Assembly: GCA_036924855.1 (NCBI GenBank)
Contig: JBAGRP010000001.1
Coordinates: 6,250,001 to 6,314,000 of the forward strand
Source: Nitrobacteraceae bacterium AZCC 2146
GTDB lineage: Bacteria; Pseudomonadota; Alphaproteobacteria; Rhizobiales; Xanthobacteraceae
Reading direction: 5' to 3'
DNA length: 64,000 bases
Part shown: piece after piece, positions 44,215 through 51,756 of the stretch
Layout of the letters: each line of letters starts with the position of its first letter
How positions within the stretch are numbered: the stretch's first letter is position 1
The notes under the pieces: model-generated
The model's database searches: none
The model's input: only the letters and a program-made list of their open reading frames with translations
Told to the model about the DNA's origin: nothing
Translations under genes and position numbers: made by a program

Positions 44215-45107
44215 TGGCCTACAGCGAAGACCATATCGCGCTCGCCGCGGAATATGCGCTCGGCACCCTCGATGCCGAAGAGCGCGTGCAGGTCGAGGCC
44301 ATGATGTCCGTCGACAAGGATTTTGCGGCGGTGGTCGAAACGTGGGAGCGCAAGCTCGGCGTCCTCAATCAGATGGTCGGTCTGGTCGAACCGCGTCCCG
44401 AAGTCTGGGAGAATGTCAAGACGGCTATCGGACTGTCTGGCGCGCAAGAGGCGCTGGTGTTGCCGGATGCCCCGCAGCCCGTGCAGCCCGTCGTTGCTCC
44501 CGTTGTCGCCAATGACAACAGTGATACTCCGATTGCCGAAAGCGCGAACGTGCTTGCGTTCTCGCAGCAGGCAAAGCGCTGGCGCAATGTTGCCACCGGC
44601 ATGACTGCGATCGCGGCCGCGCTTGTCGCCATGATTGCCGTGCAGGCCTATCGTCCCGAACTGCTTCCCGGCGGTCTGCGTCCGAAGGCGACGCAGCAGG
44701 TCGTGCAGGTCCAGCCCCCGGCGCTGCCTGCCGCCGCCACCACGCCCGCGCAATACGTCGCTCTGCTGCAGACCGATGGTAGTTCGCCCGCGTTCATCCT
44801 GACGGTCGATACCGGCACGAAGAATTTTACGGTGCGAAAAGTCGGCGCGACGCCGCAGCCCGGCAAGAGTTATGAACTCTGGATCGTGTCGGACAAGCTG
44901 CAGCGCCCGCGCTCGCTGGGCGTGATCGGCGGCAACGATTTTACGACGCGAACTGCGCTTGCCGCATATGACCCGGACACAGTGAATCAGGCGACCTACG
45001 CCGTCACCGTCGAGCCCGAAGGCGGTTCGCCGACCGGCGCGCCCACCGGGCCGATCGTGTTCACCGGCAAGTTGATCGAAACCGTCCCGCCCGCGCCGGC
45101 GCGGTGA
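44211..45107 (+). CDS. RskA-type anti-sigma factor
   Basis: A 298-residue single-pass membrane protein. A cytoplasmic N-terminal anti-sigma region (HIALAAEYALGTLDAEERVQ, a zinc-independent ASD), one transmembrane helix near residue 130 (MTAIAAALVAMIAVQAY), and a periplasmic RskA C-terminal domain (SPAFILTVDTGTKNFTVRKVG; GKSYELWIVSDKLQRPRSLGV) are visible. It should hold the upstream sigma factor until a signal triggers its proteolysis. The first of two adjacent ATGs overlaps the sigma stop. Confidence 0.9.
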   Translation: MMAYSEDHIALAAEYALGTLDAEERVQVEAMMSVDKDFAAVVETWERKLGVLNQMVGLVEPRPEVWENVKTAIGLSGAQEALVLPDAPQPVQPVVAPVVANDNSDTPIAESANVLAFSQQAKRWRNVATGMTAIAAALVAMIAVQAYRPELLPGGLRPKATQQVVQVQPPALPAAATTPAQYVALLQTDGSSPAFILTVDTGTKNFTVRKVGATPQPGKSYELWIVSDKLQRPRSLGVIGGNDFTTRTALAAYDPDTVNQATYAVTVEPEGGSPTGAPTGPIVFTGKLIETVPPAPAR

Positions 45108-45114
45108 TCCCTCT

Positions 45115-45220
45115 CGTCATTGCGAGGAGCACTTGCGACGAAGCAATCCAGTTCTTCTGCCCCAAAGAACTGGATTGCTTCGCGGAGCCTGTCATCGGGC
45201 GGCGCTTGCTCGCAATGACG
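45115..45220. repeat. Palindromic repeat (CGTCATTGCGAG family)
   Basis: Outer arms CGTCATTGCGAG (45115-45126) and CTCGCAATGACG (45209-45220) are perfectly complementary. An inner 17-bp stem joins 45140-45156 with 45165-45181, containing GAAGCAATCCAG. It begins 7 bp after the anti-sigma stop. This word family is well known as an intergenic repeat in Bradyrhizobium-like genomes. Confidence 0.75.
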
Positions 45221-45247
45221 GTGTTTCTGCTTCCTTACAGCGCAAAA

Positions 45248-45278
45248 GAAAAACGCCCGTGGGGAGCGGGCGTTTTTC
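45248..45278. terminator. Bidirectional intrinsic terminator
   Basis: GAAAAACGCCCG (45248-45259) pairs perfectly with CGGGCGTTTTTC (45267-45278). T-runs are present on both strands, so it can serve both the sigma operon and the convergent small-protein gene. Confidence 0.85.
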
Positions 45279-45364
45279 ATTCGAAGTCCACTCGGGGGGA
45301 AGTGGAAGCTTCTATATTCACGTGACGACCTTGGGGGACATCGCCACGTGAATTCCTGAATTAC

Positions 45365-45565
45365 TTAGCGAACCAGATTGGCGTTAGCATTGCCGATCGC
45401 AACCGGTTTGCCGGCTTTGACCACGCGCGCGGTCTGCGTGTAGCCTTCGTCGGAGTTGTACCGGGCCGAAATTCCAAAACCCGCCACGAAGATTCCGGCG
45501 ATCAGAGCGACTATCACCACCTTGAGGTGGGTCATGCGATCTGCGCTGTAAATCGAGTGGTTCAT
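45365..45565 (-). CDS. Small single-pass membrane protein, stress-promoter linked
   Basis: A 66-residue protein. A short hydrophilic start MNHSIYSADRMTHLK leads into one transmembrane helix (VVIVALIAGIFVAGFGI). A short exported tail (YNSDEGYTQTARVVKAGKP) follows. No known family. A second in-frame ATG (residue 11) could shorten it. A canonical EcfG-type promoter lies about 80 bp upstream, so it probably responds to general stress. Confidence 0.7.
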   Translation of the reverse strand: MNHSIYSADRMTHLKVVIVALIAGIFVAGFGISARYNSDEGYTQTARVVKAGKPVAIGNANANLVR

Positions 45566-45642
45566 GGAAACGCTCCTGCCGTTACTGCCTGCACCGATGT
45601 GTGTCGTGTCCCCGGCGGTAGGTTCAACATCTCATGGCAGGA

Positions 45643-45668
45643 AACGTAAGGACTCGGCGTTCCGTTCC
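45643..45668 (-). promoter_or_regulatory. EcfG-type general stress promoter
   Basis: On the minus strand, GGAAC (45664-45668) and CGTT (45643-45646) are separated by exactly 17 bp. This matches the alphaproteobacterial EcfG consensus GGAAC-N16/17-CGTT. It precedes the small-protein start by 78 bp. Confidence 0.7.
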
Positions 45669-45877
45669 AAAGATCCCATCACAAGGCAGTGAAAAGACGT
45701 GAACGGCCGCGACTGAACGATTGCGGAAAGCCCAAAGAATTCCAAATTATCTATATTTTACAATTGCTTGATGAATTCGGCCAGATCGCCGTTTCCCTAG
45801 CGTAAAACTGCGGCATTCTGGCAAAATGCTTGTCTGTGACGAAAATGCATCTGTTTTGAGCGGGCCCTTGGGTCTGC

Positions 45878-48007
45878 TCAGACGCTGCCGACCGTCTTCA
45901 GCCGGGCGCGGGGGTGGATTTCCGCCTGCGACAGCACCGTGGTTTGCGCGCGGAAACGCTCGACCAGCGAGCGCACGAAGGGCCGGATCGAAGCGGAGGT
46001 AACCAGCACTGGCGCTTCGCCTTCGCGCGCCGCCTGCTCGAAACGATCGCGCACCGTGGTCATGAATTCCGACAGCTTTGACGGCTGCATCGCCAGGCTG
46101 CGCTCTTCGCCGGTGCCGATGATCGACTCCGCAAAAGCCTGCTCCCATTTCGCGGACAGCGCGATCAGCGGCAGGTAGCCGTTGTAGGAGGTGTTCTGTG
46201 CGCAGATCTGGCGGGCGAGGCGGGCGCGGACGTGTTCGACCACGGTGGCCGGATTGCGCGAGAACGCCAGCGCGTCGGCGATGCCCTCAAGAATGGTCGA
46301 GAGGTCGCGGATCGAGATCCGTTCGGTGAGCAGCAACTGCAGCACGCGCTGGATGCCGGACACGGTGATCAGGCTAGGTACGATATCCTTGACCAGTTCG
46401 CCTTGCTCCTTCGGCAGATCCTTCAGCAGCTTCTGCACTTCGCCATAGGACAGCAGGTCCGACATGTTGCCTTTGAGTAGCTCGGTCAGATGCGTCGACA
46501 AGACGGTGGCGGCATCGACGACGGTGTAACCCTTCAGCGAGGCTTCTTCCTTCAGCCCGGCATCGACCCAGGTGGCGGGCAGGCCAAAGGTCGGCTCGGT
46601 GGTGTGAATGCCAGGCACGTTGACCTGATTGCCGCCGGGATCCATGACCATGTACTGCGCCGGCCAGATCCGGCCGGTGCCGGCGTCCACTTCCTTGATC
46701 TTGATGATGTAGGTGTTGGCCTCGAGCTGCACGTTGTCGAGGATCCGCACCGACGGCATCACGAAACCCATTTCCACCGCCAGCGACTTGCGCAGCGCCT
46801 TGATCTGTTCGGTCAGGCGATCGGTGCCGTCGGGACCGTTGACCAGCGGCAGCAGTGCGTAGCCGAGTTCGATCTTGAGGTCGTCGATCTTCAGCGATGC
46901 GGAGATCGGCTCGTCGGCTGCGGCGGCTGCCGCGGCAGCCGCCGCAGGAGCTGCGGCTTCCGCTGCCGCGGTGACCACGGCCTTGCGGTTGCGCTTGCTG
47001 GCGGTAACCGCAAGCCAGGCGGCGCCGCCGCCAAGCAGCAGGAACGGCAGCATCGGAATGCCCGGCAATATGGCCAGCATCAGCATCACGCCGGCCGACA
47101 TGCCCAGCGCCTGCGGGTAGCCGGACAGCTGCTTCATCAGCGCCTTGTCGGCAGCGCCTGAGATGCCGGCCTTCGACACCAGCAGGCCGGCCGCGGTGGA
47201 GACGATCAGTGCCGGCACCTGGGTGACGAGACCGTCGCCGACGGTCAGCAGCGTGTAGGTCCGCCCTGCTTCGCCGAAGCTGAGACCTTGCTGGGCGACG
47301 CCGATGATGATGCCGCCGATGATATTGATGAATACGACGAGCAGGCCTGCCACGGCGTCGCCGCGCACGAACTTCGAGGCACCGTCCATGGCGCCGAAGA
47401 AGCCGCTCTCGTCTTCCAGATCCTTGCGGCGCTTCTTCGCGGTGGCTTCGTCGATCAGGCCGGCGGAGAGATCGGCGTCGATCGCCATCTGCTTGCCGGG
47501 CATGGCGTCGAGCTGGAAGCGTGCCGCGACTTCGGCGATGCGGCCCGAACCCTTGGTGATGACGACGAAGTTCACGATTACCAGGATGGCGAAGACGATG
47601 ATGCCGATGACGAAGTTGCCACCCATCACGAAATTGCCGAACGCCTCGATGACGTGGCCGGCGGCGGCGGTGCCTTCATGGCCGTGCGACAGGATCAGCC
47701 GGGTCGAGGCCATGTTCAGCGACAGCCGCAGCATGGTCGAGATCAGCAGCACCGTGGGGAAGGACGAGAATTCCAGCGGCGCCTGGATGAACAGCGCCGT
47801 CATCAGGATCAGGATCGACATCGTGATCGAGATCGCCAGAAACAGGTCGAGCACGATCGACGGCAGCGGCATGATCAGCACGACCAGGATGGTCAGGACG
47901 CCGAATGCCAGCGCGAGATCGCCGCGCATCACCATCGAACGAAGATCGGTGAAGTTGAAGCCCGTCTTCGGGGCTCCCAGACCCTGACCCGCTACCAAAT
48001 CCGTCAT
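45878..48007 (-). CDS. flhA: Flagellar export gate protein FlhA
   Basis: A 709-residue FlhA. The N-terminal half has about eight transmembrane helices and the FHIPEP loop (STMLRLSLNMASTRLILSHG; GSGRIAEVAARFQLDAMPGKQM; DLEDESGFFGAMDGASKFV). The cytoplasmic half ends in RFRAQTTVLSQAEIHPRARLK. It recruits FliI/FliJ and export chaperones. The ATG chosen has an excellent GGAGGAAG site; a 49-codon upstream extension lacks homology. The linker before the cytoplasmic domain has a long alanine run near residue 370. A CtrA-type box lies upstream. Confidence 0.96.
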   Translation of the reverse strand: MTDLVAGQGLGAPKTGFNFTDLRSMVMRGDLALAFGVLTILVVLIMPLPSIVLDLFLAISITMSILILMTALFIQAPLEFSSFPTVLLISTMLRLSLNMASTRLILSHGHEGTAAAGHVIEAFGNFVMGGNFVIGIIVFAILVIVNFVVITKGSGRIAEVAARFQLDAMPGKQMAIDADLSAGLIDEATAKKRRKDLEDESGFFGAMDGASKFVRGDAVAGLLVVFINIIGGIIIGVAQQGLSFGEAGRTYTLLTVGDGLVTQVPALIVSTAAGLLVSKAGISGAADKALMKQLSGYPQALGMSAGVMLMLAILPGIPMLPFLLLGGGAAWLAVTASKRNRKAVVTAAAEAAAPAAAAAAAAAADEPISASLKIDDLKIELGYALLPLVNGPDGTDRLTEQIKALRKSLAVEMGFVMPSVRILDNVQLEANTYIIKIKEVDAGTGRIWPAQYMVMDPGGNQVNVPGIHTTEPTFGLPATWVDAGLKEEASLKGYTVVDAATVLSTHLTELLKGNMSDLLSYGEVQKLLKDLPKEQGELVKDIVPSLITVSGIQRVLQLLLTERISIRDLSTILEGIADALAFSRNPATVVEHVRARLARQICAQNTSYNGYLPLIALSAKWEQAFAESIIGTGEERSLAMQPSKLSEFMTTVRDRFEQAAREGEAPVLVTSASIRPFVRSLVERFRAQTTVLSQAEIHPRARLKTVGSV

Positions 48008-48172
48008 CGTTGCCGCTTCCTCCCGCGAAGATCGCCCACGGGTGCCGAACGCCTGCGCGGCGGCCGAAAGGCCGCCGGTTCGATAGTGAGGCACCGCACT
48101 GGCTTCCACGGGCATTCCCCCGATCGGCAGACGAGACGCGACTCCACTCGGCAATTTTTGCCGTGCTTATGG

Positions 48173-48187
48173 TTAGCAAAGGGTTAA
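48173..48187 (-). promoter_or_regulatory. CtrA-type box upstream of flhA
   Basis: TTAG-CAAAGGG-TTAA (minus strand TTAA-N7-CTAA) matches TTAA-N7-TTAA with one mismatch and begins TTAACC on the minus strand, as in the fliI-side box. It is 166 bp before the flhA start, between divergent genes. Confidence 0.5.
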
Positions 48188-48299
48188 CAAAGGCCGTTTG
48201 CGGTGCTTTGCCACCGTCCAATCTGTTGCACTGCTTCTGCATGCCTAATCCTTCGGCAGATCGCTTGACCTGCGCACGGCACCCGACGAAGTTGCCGCC

Positions 48300-49532
48300 G
48301 TGAAAATTTCCAGCACCTTCCCGGATTCGCGGCCGTTCCTTCCTGATTCACGTCAGGCCTGGGTCCGGCTTGGCCTTGCCTTGGTCATCGGTGCGATCGG
48401 TAGCGTCGGGATGTGGTCGGTGGTGGTGGCGATTCCGGCGGTGCAGGCCGAATTCGCCGCGACCCGCGGCGCGGCGTCGCTGGCCTTTACCTTTGCGATG
48501 GCCGGCTTCGGCCTTGGCGGGGTCGTCATCGGCAAGCTGACCGACCGTTTCGGCATTGTCGCGGCCATCAGCCTGGGCGCCGGCGTCATGGGCGTCGGCT
48601 ATCTCGCAGCGTCGCAGGCCATCGCGATGTGGCAATTCATCCTGGTGCATTTCGCGATCGGCGCGGGATCGTCGGCGACGTTCGGCCCCTTGATGGCCGA
48701 GGCCTCGCACTGGTTCGAGAAGCGCCGCGGCATCGCCGTCAGCGTCGCCGCCACCGGCAGCTATCTCGGCGGCGTGATCTGGCCGCCGCTCGTCAGCTGG
48801 GGCATCCGGTCGTTCGGCTGGCAGGTCGCGCATATCGCGGTGGGCCTCACGAGCATGGTGGCGATGCTGATCTTTCTGACGATGCTGCGGCTGCAGATCG
48901 GCGCCGGCACGAAGCGCAGTCATGTCAACGCGCCACCGCCGCGTGTTGACCTGCGGCTGAGCAGCGACGCACTGACGGTGTTGCTGTCGATCGCAGCGAT
49001 CTCCTGCTGCGTGGCGATGGCGATGCCGCAGGTCCACATCGTCGCTTATTGCGGCGACCTCGGCTACGGCGTGGCGCGCGGCGCCGAGATGCTGTCGCTG
49101 ATGCTGGCGTTCGGCATTATCAGCCGGATCGGCTCCGGCTTTCTTGCCGATCGTATCGGCGGCATCCGCACGCTGCTGCTCGGCGCCGTCGCGCAGGGCT
49201 CCGCGCTGCTGTTCTACCTGTTCTTCGACAGCCTGACCTCGCTCTATGTGATCTCGGCGATGTTCGGCCTGTTCCAGGGCGGCATCGTGCCGAGCTACGC
49301 CATCATCGTGCGTGAGGCGATGCCGGCCCGCGAAGCCGCCACCCGCGTCGGCCTGGTCATTCTCGCCTCCGTGGTCGGGATGTCGTTCGGCGGCTGGATC
49401 TCCGGCGTGATCTTCGACGCCACCGGCTCTTACGCTGCGGCCTTCATGAACGGGCTGGGCTGGAACGCGCTGAACGTGGCGATCATGGTGGGCTTGCTGG
49501 TGCGGGCAAGGCGAAGGCTGGCTTTCGCGTAG
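48300..49532 (+). CDS. MFS transporter
   Basis: A 410-residue major-facilitator protein with 12 hydrophobic segments. The loop 2-3 motif is GKLTDRFGI near residue 79 and its second-half counterpart DRIGGIRTLLLGAV near residue 290. The ISRIGSGFLADR stretch and the EASHWFEKRRGIAVSVAATGS segment resemble the oxalate:formate/monocarboxylate antiporter group. The substrate is unknown. It starts with GTG and is divergent from flhA. Confidence 0.88.
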   Translation: MKISSTFPDSRPFLPDSRQAWVRLGLALVIGAIGSVGMWSVVVAIPAVQAEFAATRGAASLAFTFAMAGFGLGGVVIGKLTDRFGIVAAISLGAGVMGVGYLAASQAIAMWQFILVHFAIGAGSSATFGPLMAEASHWFEKRRGIAVSVAATGSYLGGVIWPPLVSWGIRSFGWQVAHIAVGLTSMVAMLIFLTMLRLQIGAGTKRSHVNAPPPRVDLRLSSDALTVLLSIAAISCCVAMAMPQVHIVAYCGDLGYGVARGAEMLSLMLAFGIISRIGSGFLADRIGGIRTLLLGAVAQGSALLFYLFFDSLTSLYVISAMFGLFQGGIVPSYAIIVREAMPAREAATRVGLVILASVVGMSFGGWISGVIFDATGSYAAAFMNGLGWNALNVAIMVGLLVRARRRLAFA

Positions 49533-49571
49533 TGTCGTTCGCCTGAGACGCCGATTTTTCCAGGTCGCCAA

Positions 49572-50027
49572 CTACGGCGCAAAATCCTGCGTCGGCAGCA
49601 TGCTGGGAAAGCCGTCGATGGGGATTTTGTCAGCGGCCCTTTTGACCTGACCGTTTCCGAACATGCACTCCATCGTCGGCTCGGCGATCGCCGTCATGGT
49701 GCGGCCGATCAATGGCCGCTTCTCCGGCGGCAGCCAGCTGCGGTCGAGCATCGGCACGCCGCGCTCGGTGACGCCGAACAGGATGGCATCGAGAACCTGC
49801 TGGTCGCCGATCTCGCTGATCAGCGAGGTTCGGACGCAGTCGCAGATCGCCTCGGGATGCGCGTAGCGCGACACCATGAACGGCGCGCAGAGACGAATGA
49901 ATTCGCCGCGCGGATCCGGCATCTGCGACAGATTCCGGGGATCGGCGGCCGCCGGCGCCAGGCAGGCGACAGCAAGCCATCCAGTCAGCAGAATGCCGGC
50001 ACAGAAATCCAGGGTCACGTTGCGCAA
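49572..50027 (-). CDS. Secreted small protein of unknown function
   Basis: A 151-residue protein if started at the in-frame TTG preceded by GAGGTG. This gives a clean signal peptide (FCAGILLTGWLAVACLAPAAA). The frame is open 34 codons further upstream but without a good start. The mature part has three cysteines (RLCAPFM, ICDCVRTSLIS) plus one late (MECMFGNG), a pattern seen in small alphaproteobacterial periplasmic proteins. No function is assigned. The start is uncertain. Confidence 0.65.
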   Translation of the reverse strand: MRNVTLDFCAGILLTGWLAVACLAPAAADPRNLSQMPDPRGEFIRLCAPFMVSRYAHPEAICDCVRTSLISEIGDQQVLDAILFGVTERGVPMLDRSWLPPEKRPLIGRTMTAIAEPTMECMFGNGQVKRAADKIPIDGFPSMLPTQDFAP

Positions 50028-50163
50028 CGGATTCACCTCGGCGATCACTGCCGAAAACAAATTCAATCCATGATAGCTGGGCGATAGTGGTCGTACAAAG
50101 CGGCATCTTGTTGTCGGACGACGCGGCACGCTGCAGGGGCGCTACATCACGCCACGCGACGAG

Positions 50164-51351
50164 CTATTTTCGGATCGCGACCGGCCCACTGTTATCGACG
50201 GCGATCCCGCGATCCTGCCCGCTGAGCCGCCGCAACATCCCCTGGCCGCGCCGGCCGAGGAAGCGCGCCCAGCGCCGCGCCTGCCAGGTCAGGCCGTGGT
50301 CGATTGAAACCGAGCGAAAGTGATGGGCCTTGGCTTCCGACCAGGCGTCGCAGGCCTGCTTGAGCGGATCGTCATAGAACGCCGCGATCTTGTCACCGCC
50401 CATGCCCTCGGTCGCCAGCCAGTTTGGAATGTAGGCGTTGCAGAGCCGCTCGACGTCGGTGAACACCTTGTTGGTGCCGGTCCCGGCCGCCGGGCAGGAC
50501 GTCGCGAAGGCGTCGCCCACCAGCACCACACCGGCTTGGCGGTGACCCGTGCTGACATAAAGGTCCGCCGGCCGAATGCGCATCTGGCCGGTGACGTCAA
50601 AATCTCCGGTGAAGCCGTGCAGCTTCGGAAACAGGGCATGCAGCGCCTGCGCCGGCGCCGCGCGCATCTCGCGCAGCCAGGGATCTTCCATGGTGCGATA
50701 GACGAACAGGTTGGCGCGCATCGTGTCGCCGACCGGAAACAGCGTCAGATAGGCGGCGCGGTCGCGCGGCCCCTCCGAGAAATAGGTGAGGGCAGGAAAA
50801 TCGAACGCCGCGCGTCCGGCCGGCACGACGTCAAAGGCAGCCGTGATGCAATGGCATTTGCTGATGACCTGGCGCTCGATGCCAAGCTTGTGCAGCAGGC
50901 CGATGTTCAGCCCGCTGGCAAGCACGACCAGGCGCGCGGAAATCTCCTCGCCGGTGGAGAGCGTGAGGGTCTGCCGGTCCGGGCTGGTCGCAATCGCCGT
51001 GGTCTTGGCAATGATCGTTTCAATGCCGGCGGGGATTTCATCCCGCATTGCGTTGACGAGGGAGTCGTAGAGAATGCCGAACTGCTCGCTGGGCTTCTTG
51101 TCGATCAGGTAGCCGAACCGCGCAGTCCAGATCTGGCGGTCACAGGTGCCAGCCCGGAACAAAGCGGCGGCGAAGCCGGTCTTGCGCAGCAGTTCGATCT
51201 GGCTGGTGCTGACCCGCTCGCAGCGCAGGTCGGGCGGATATTGGGTGTGCGGGTCGATCAGCAAGGCCGACACGCCGGCGCGTCCCAGCATCGCCGCAGC
51301 CGTCGAGCCGGCGAGGCCGCCGCCGACCACCGCAATGTCCGTATACCGCAT
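50164..51351 (-). CDS. FAD-dependent oxidoreductase (group A monooxygenase/reductase-like)
   Basis: A 395-residue flavoprotein. The dinucleotide-binding motif GGGLAGSTAAAML is near the N-terminus (residue 10), and the second FAD motif GVVLVGDAFATSCPAAGTG is near residue 270, as in p-hydroxybenzoate-hydroxylase-type and geranylgeranyl-reductase-type enzymes. The intervening RVSTSQIELLRKTGF is not diagnostic of either. The substrate is unknown. It is the last core-like gene before the tRNA scar at 51.45 kb. Confidence 0.8.
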   Translation of the reverse strand: MRYTDIAVVGGGLAGSTAAAMLGRAGVSALLIDPHTQYPPDLRCERVSTSQIELLRKTGFAAALFRAGTCDRQIWTARFGYLIDKKPSEQFGILYDSLVNAMRDEIPAGIETIIAKTTAIATSPDRQTLTLSTGEEISARLVVLASGLNIGLLHKLGIERQVISKCHCITAAFDVVPAGRAAFDFPALTYFSEGPRDRAAYLTLFPVGDTMRANLFVYRTMEDPWLREMRAAPAQALHALFPKLHGFTGDFDVTGQMRIRPADLYVSTGHRQAGVVLVGDAFATSCPAAGTGTNKVFTDVERLCNAYIPNWLATEGMGGDKIAAFYDDPLKQACDAWSEAKAHHFRSVSIDHGLTWQARRWARFLGRRGQGMLRRLSGQDRGIAVDNSGPVAIRK

Positions 51352-51450
51352 GGTGCCTGCCTTGATCGGAGCGCGGGATCATGCACCGGCAATGGCAAAC
51401 AAAGCTTAAATGCGGAACCGGAGGCGGGGCGGGTGTAGCCGCGGCTTGGC

Positions 51451-51494
51451 GGTGGGCCCGGCAGGACTCGAACCTGCAACCAGACCGCTATGAG
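51451..51494 (-). other. Isolated 3' half of a CAU-anticodon tRNA (attachment-site-like scar)
   Basis: On the minus strand the sequence reads loop CTCATAG, stem CGGTC, T-arm GCAGG-TTCGAGT-CCTGC and acceptor CGGGCCCACC. This is the 3' half of tRNA-Ile2/Met(CAU), starting in the anticodon loop. Upstream sequence does not supply the D-arm, the 5' acceptor strand or the anticodon 5' stem. Integrases of genomic islands often recombine at this point and leave such a 3' copy, which would put the element at higher coordinates. Confidence 0.65.
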
Positions 51495-51756
51495 CTTGAG
51501 GATAAAGGACGCTGCCGTAATCGCGCGTCCAATCGGCCACCCGTGATCGTAAAAGATCAGGATCGGACTCCACGGGCGGCCGCGTCTGGAAGAGCCGCGA
51601 CATCGATTGCCGGAGGTCGCGTTACCTGAGCCCGACCGGCGCCCAGCTCATCCAGGCCTGCCAGCGGTGCGGAACACGGGACGGTCGGCCATGAGCGCTC
51701 GACGGGCTGCGATCGGGTTGATAAGCCCCCTCCGCAGGGAGACTTTGAGTCGAGAC

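Noticed and set aside
51440-51545. Complete tRNA or intron-containing tRNA
   Set aside because: The 3' half is clear, but no 5' acceptor or D-arm folds with it. No 5' half is visible within the next few hundred bases, so an intron-split gene is not supported.
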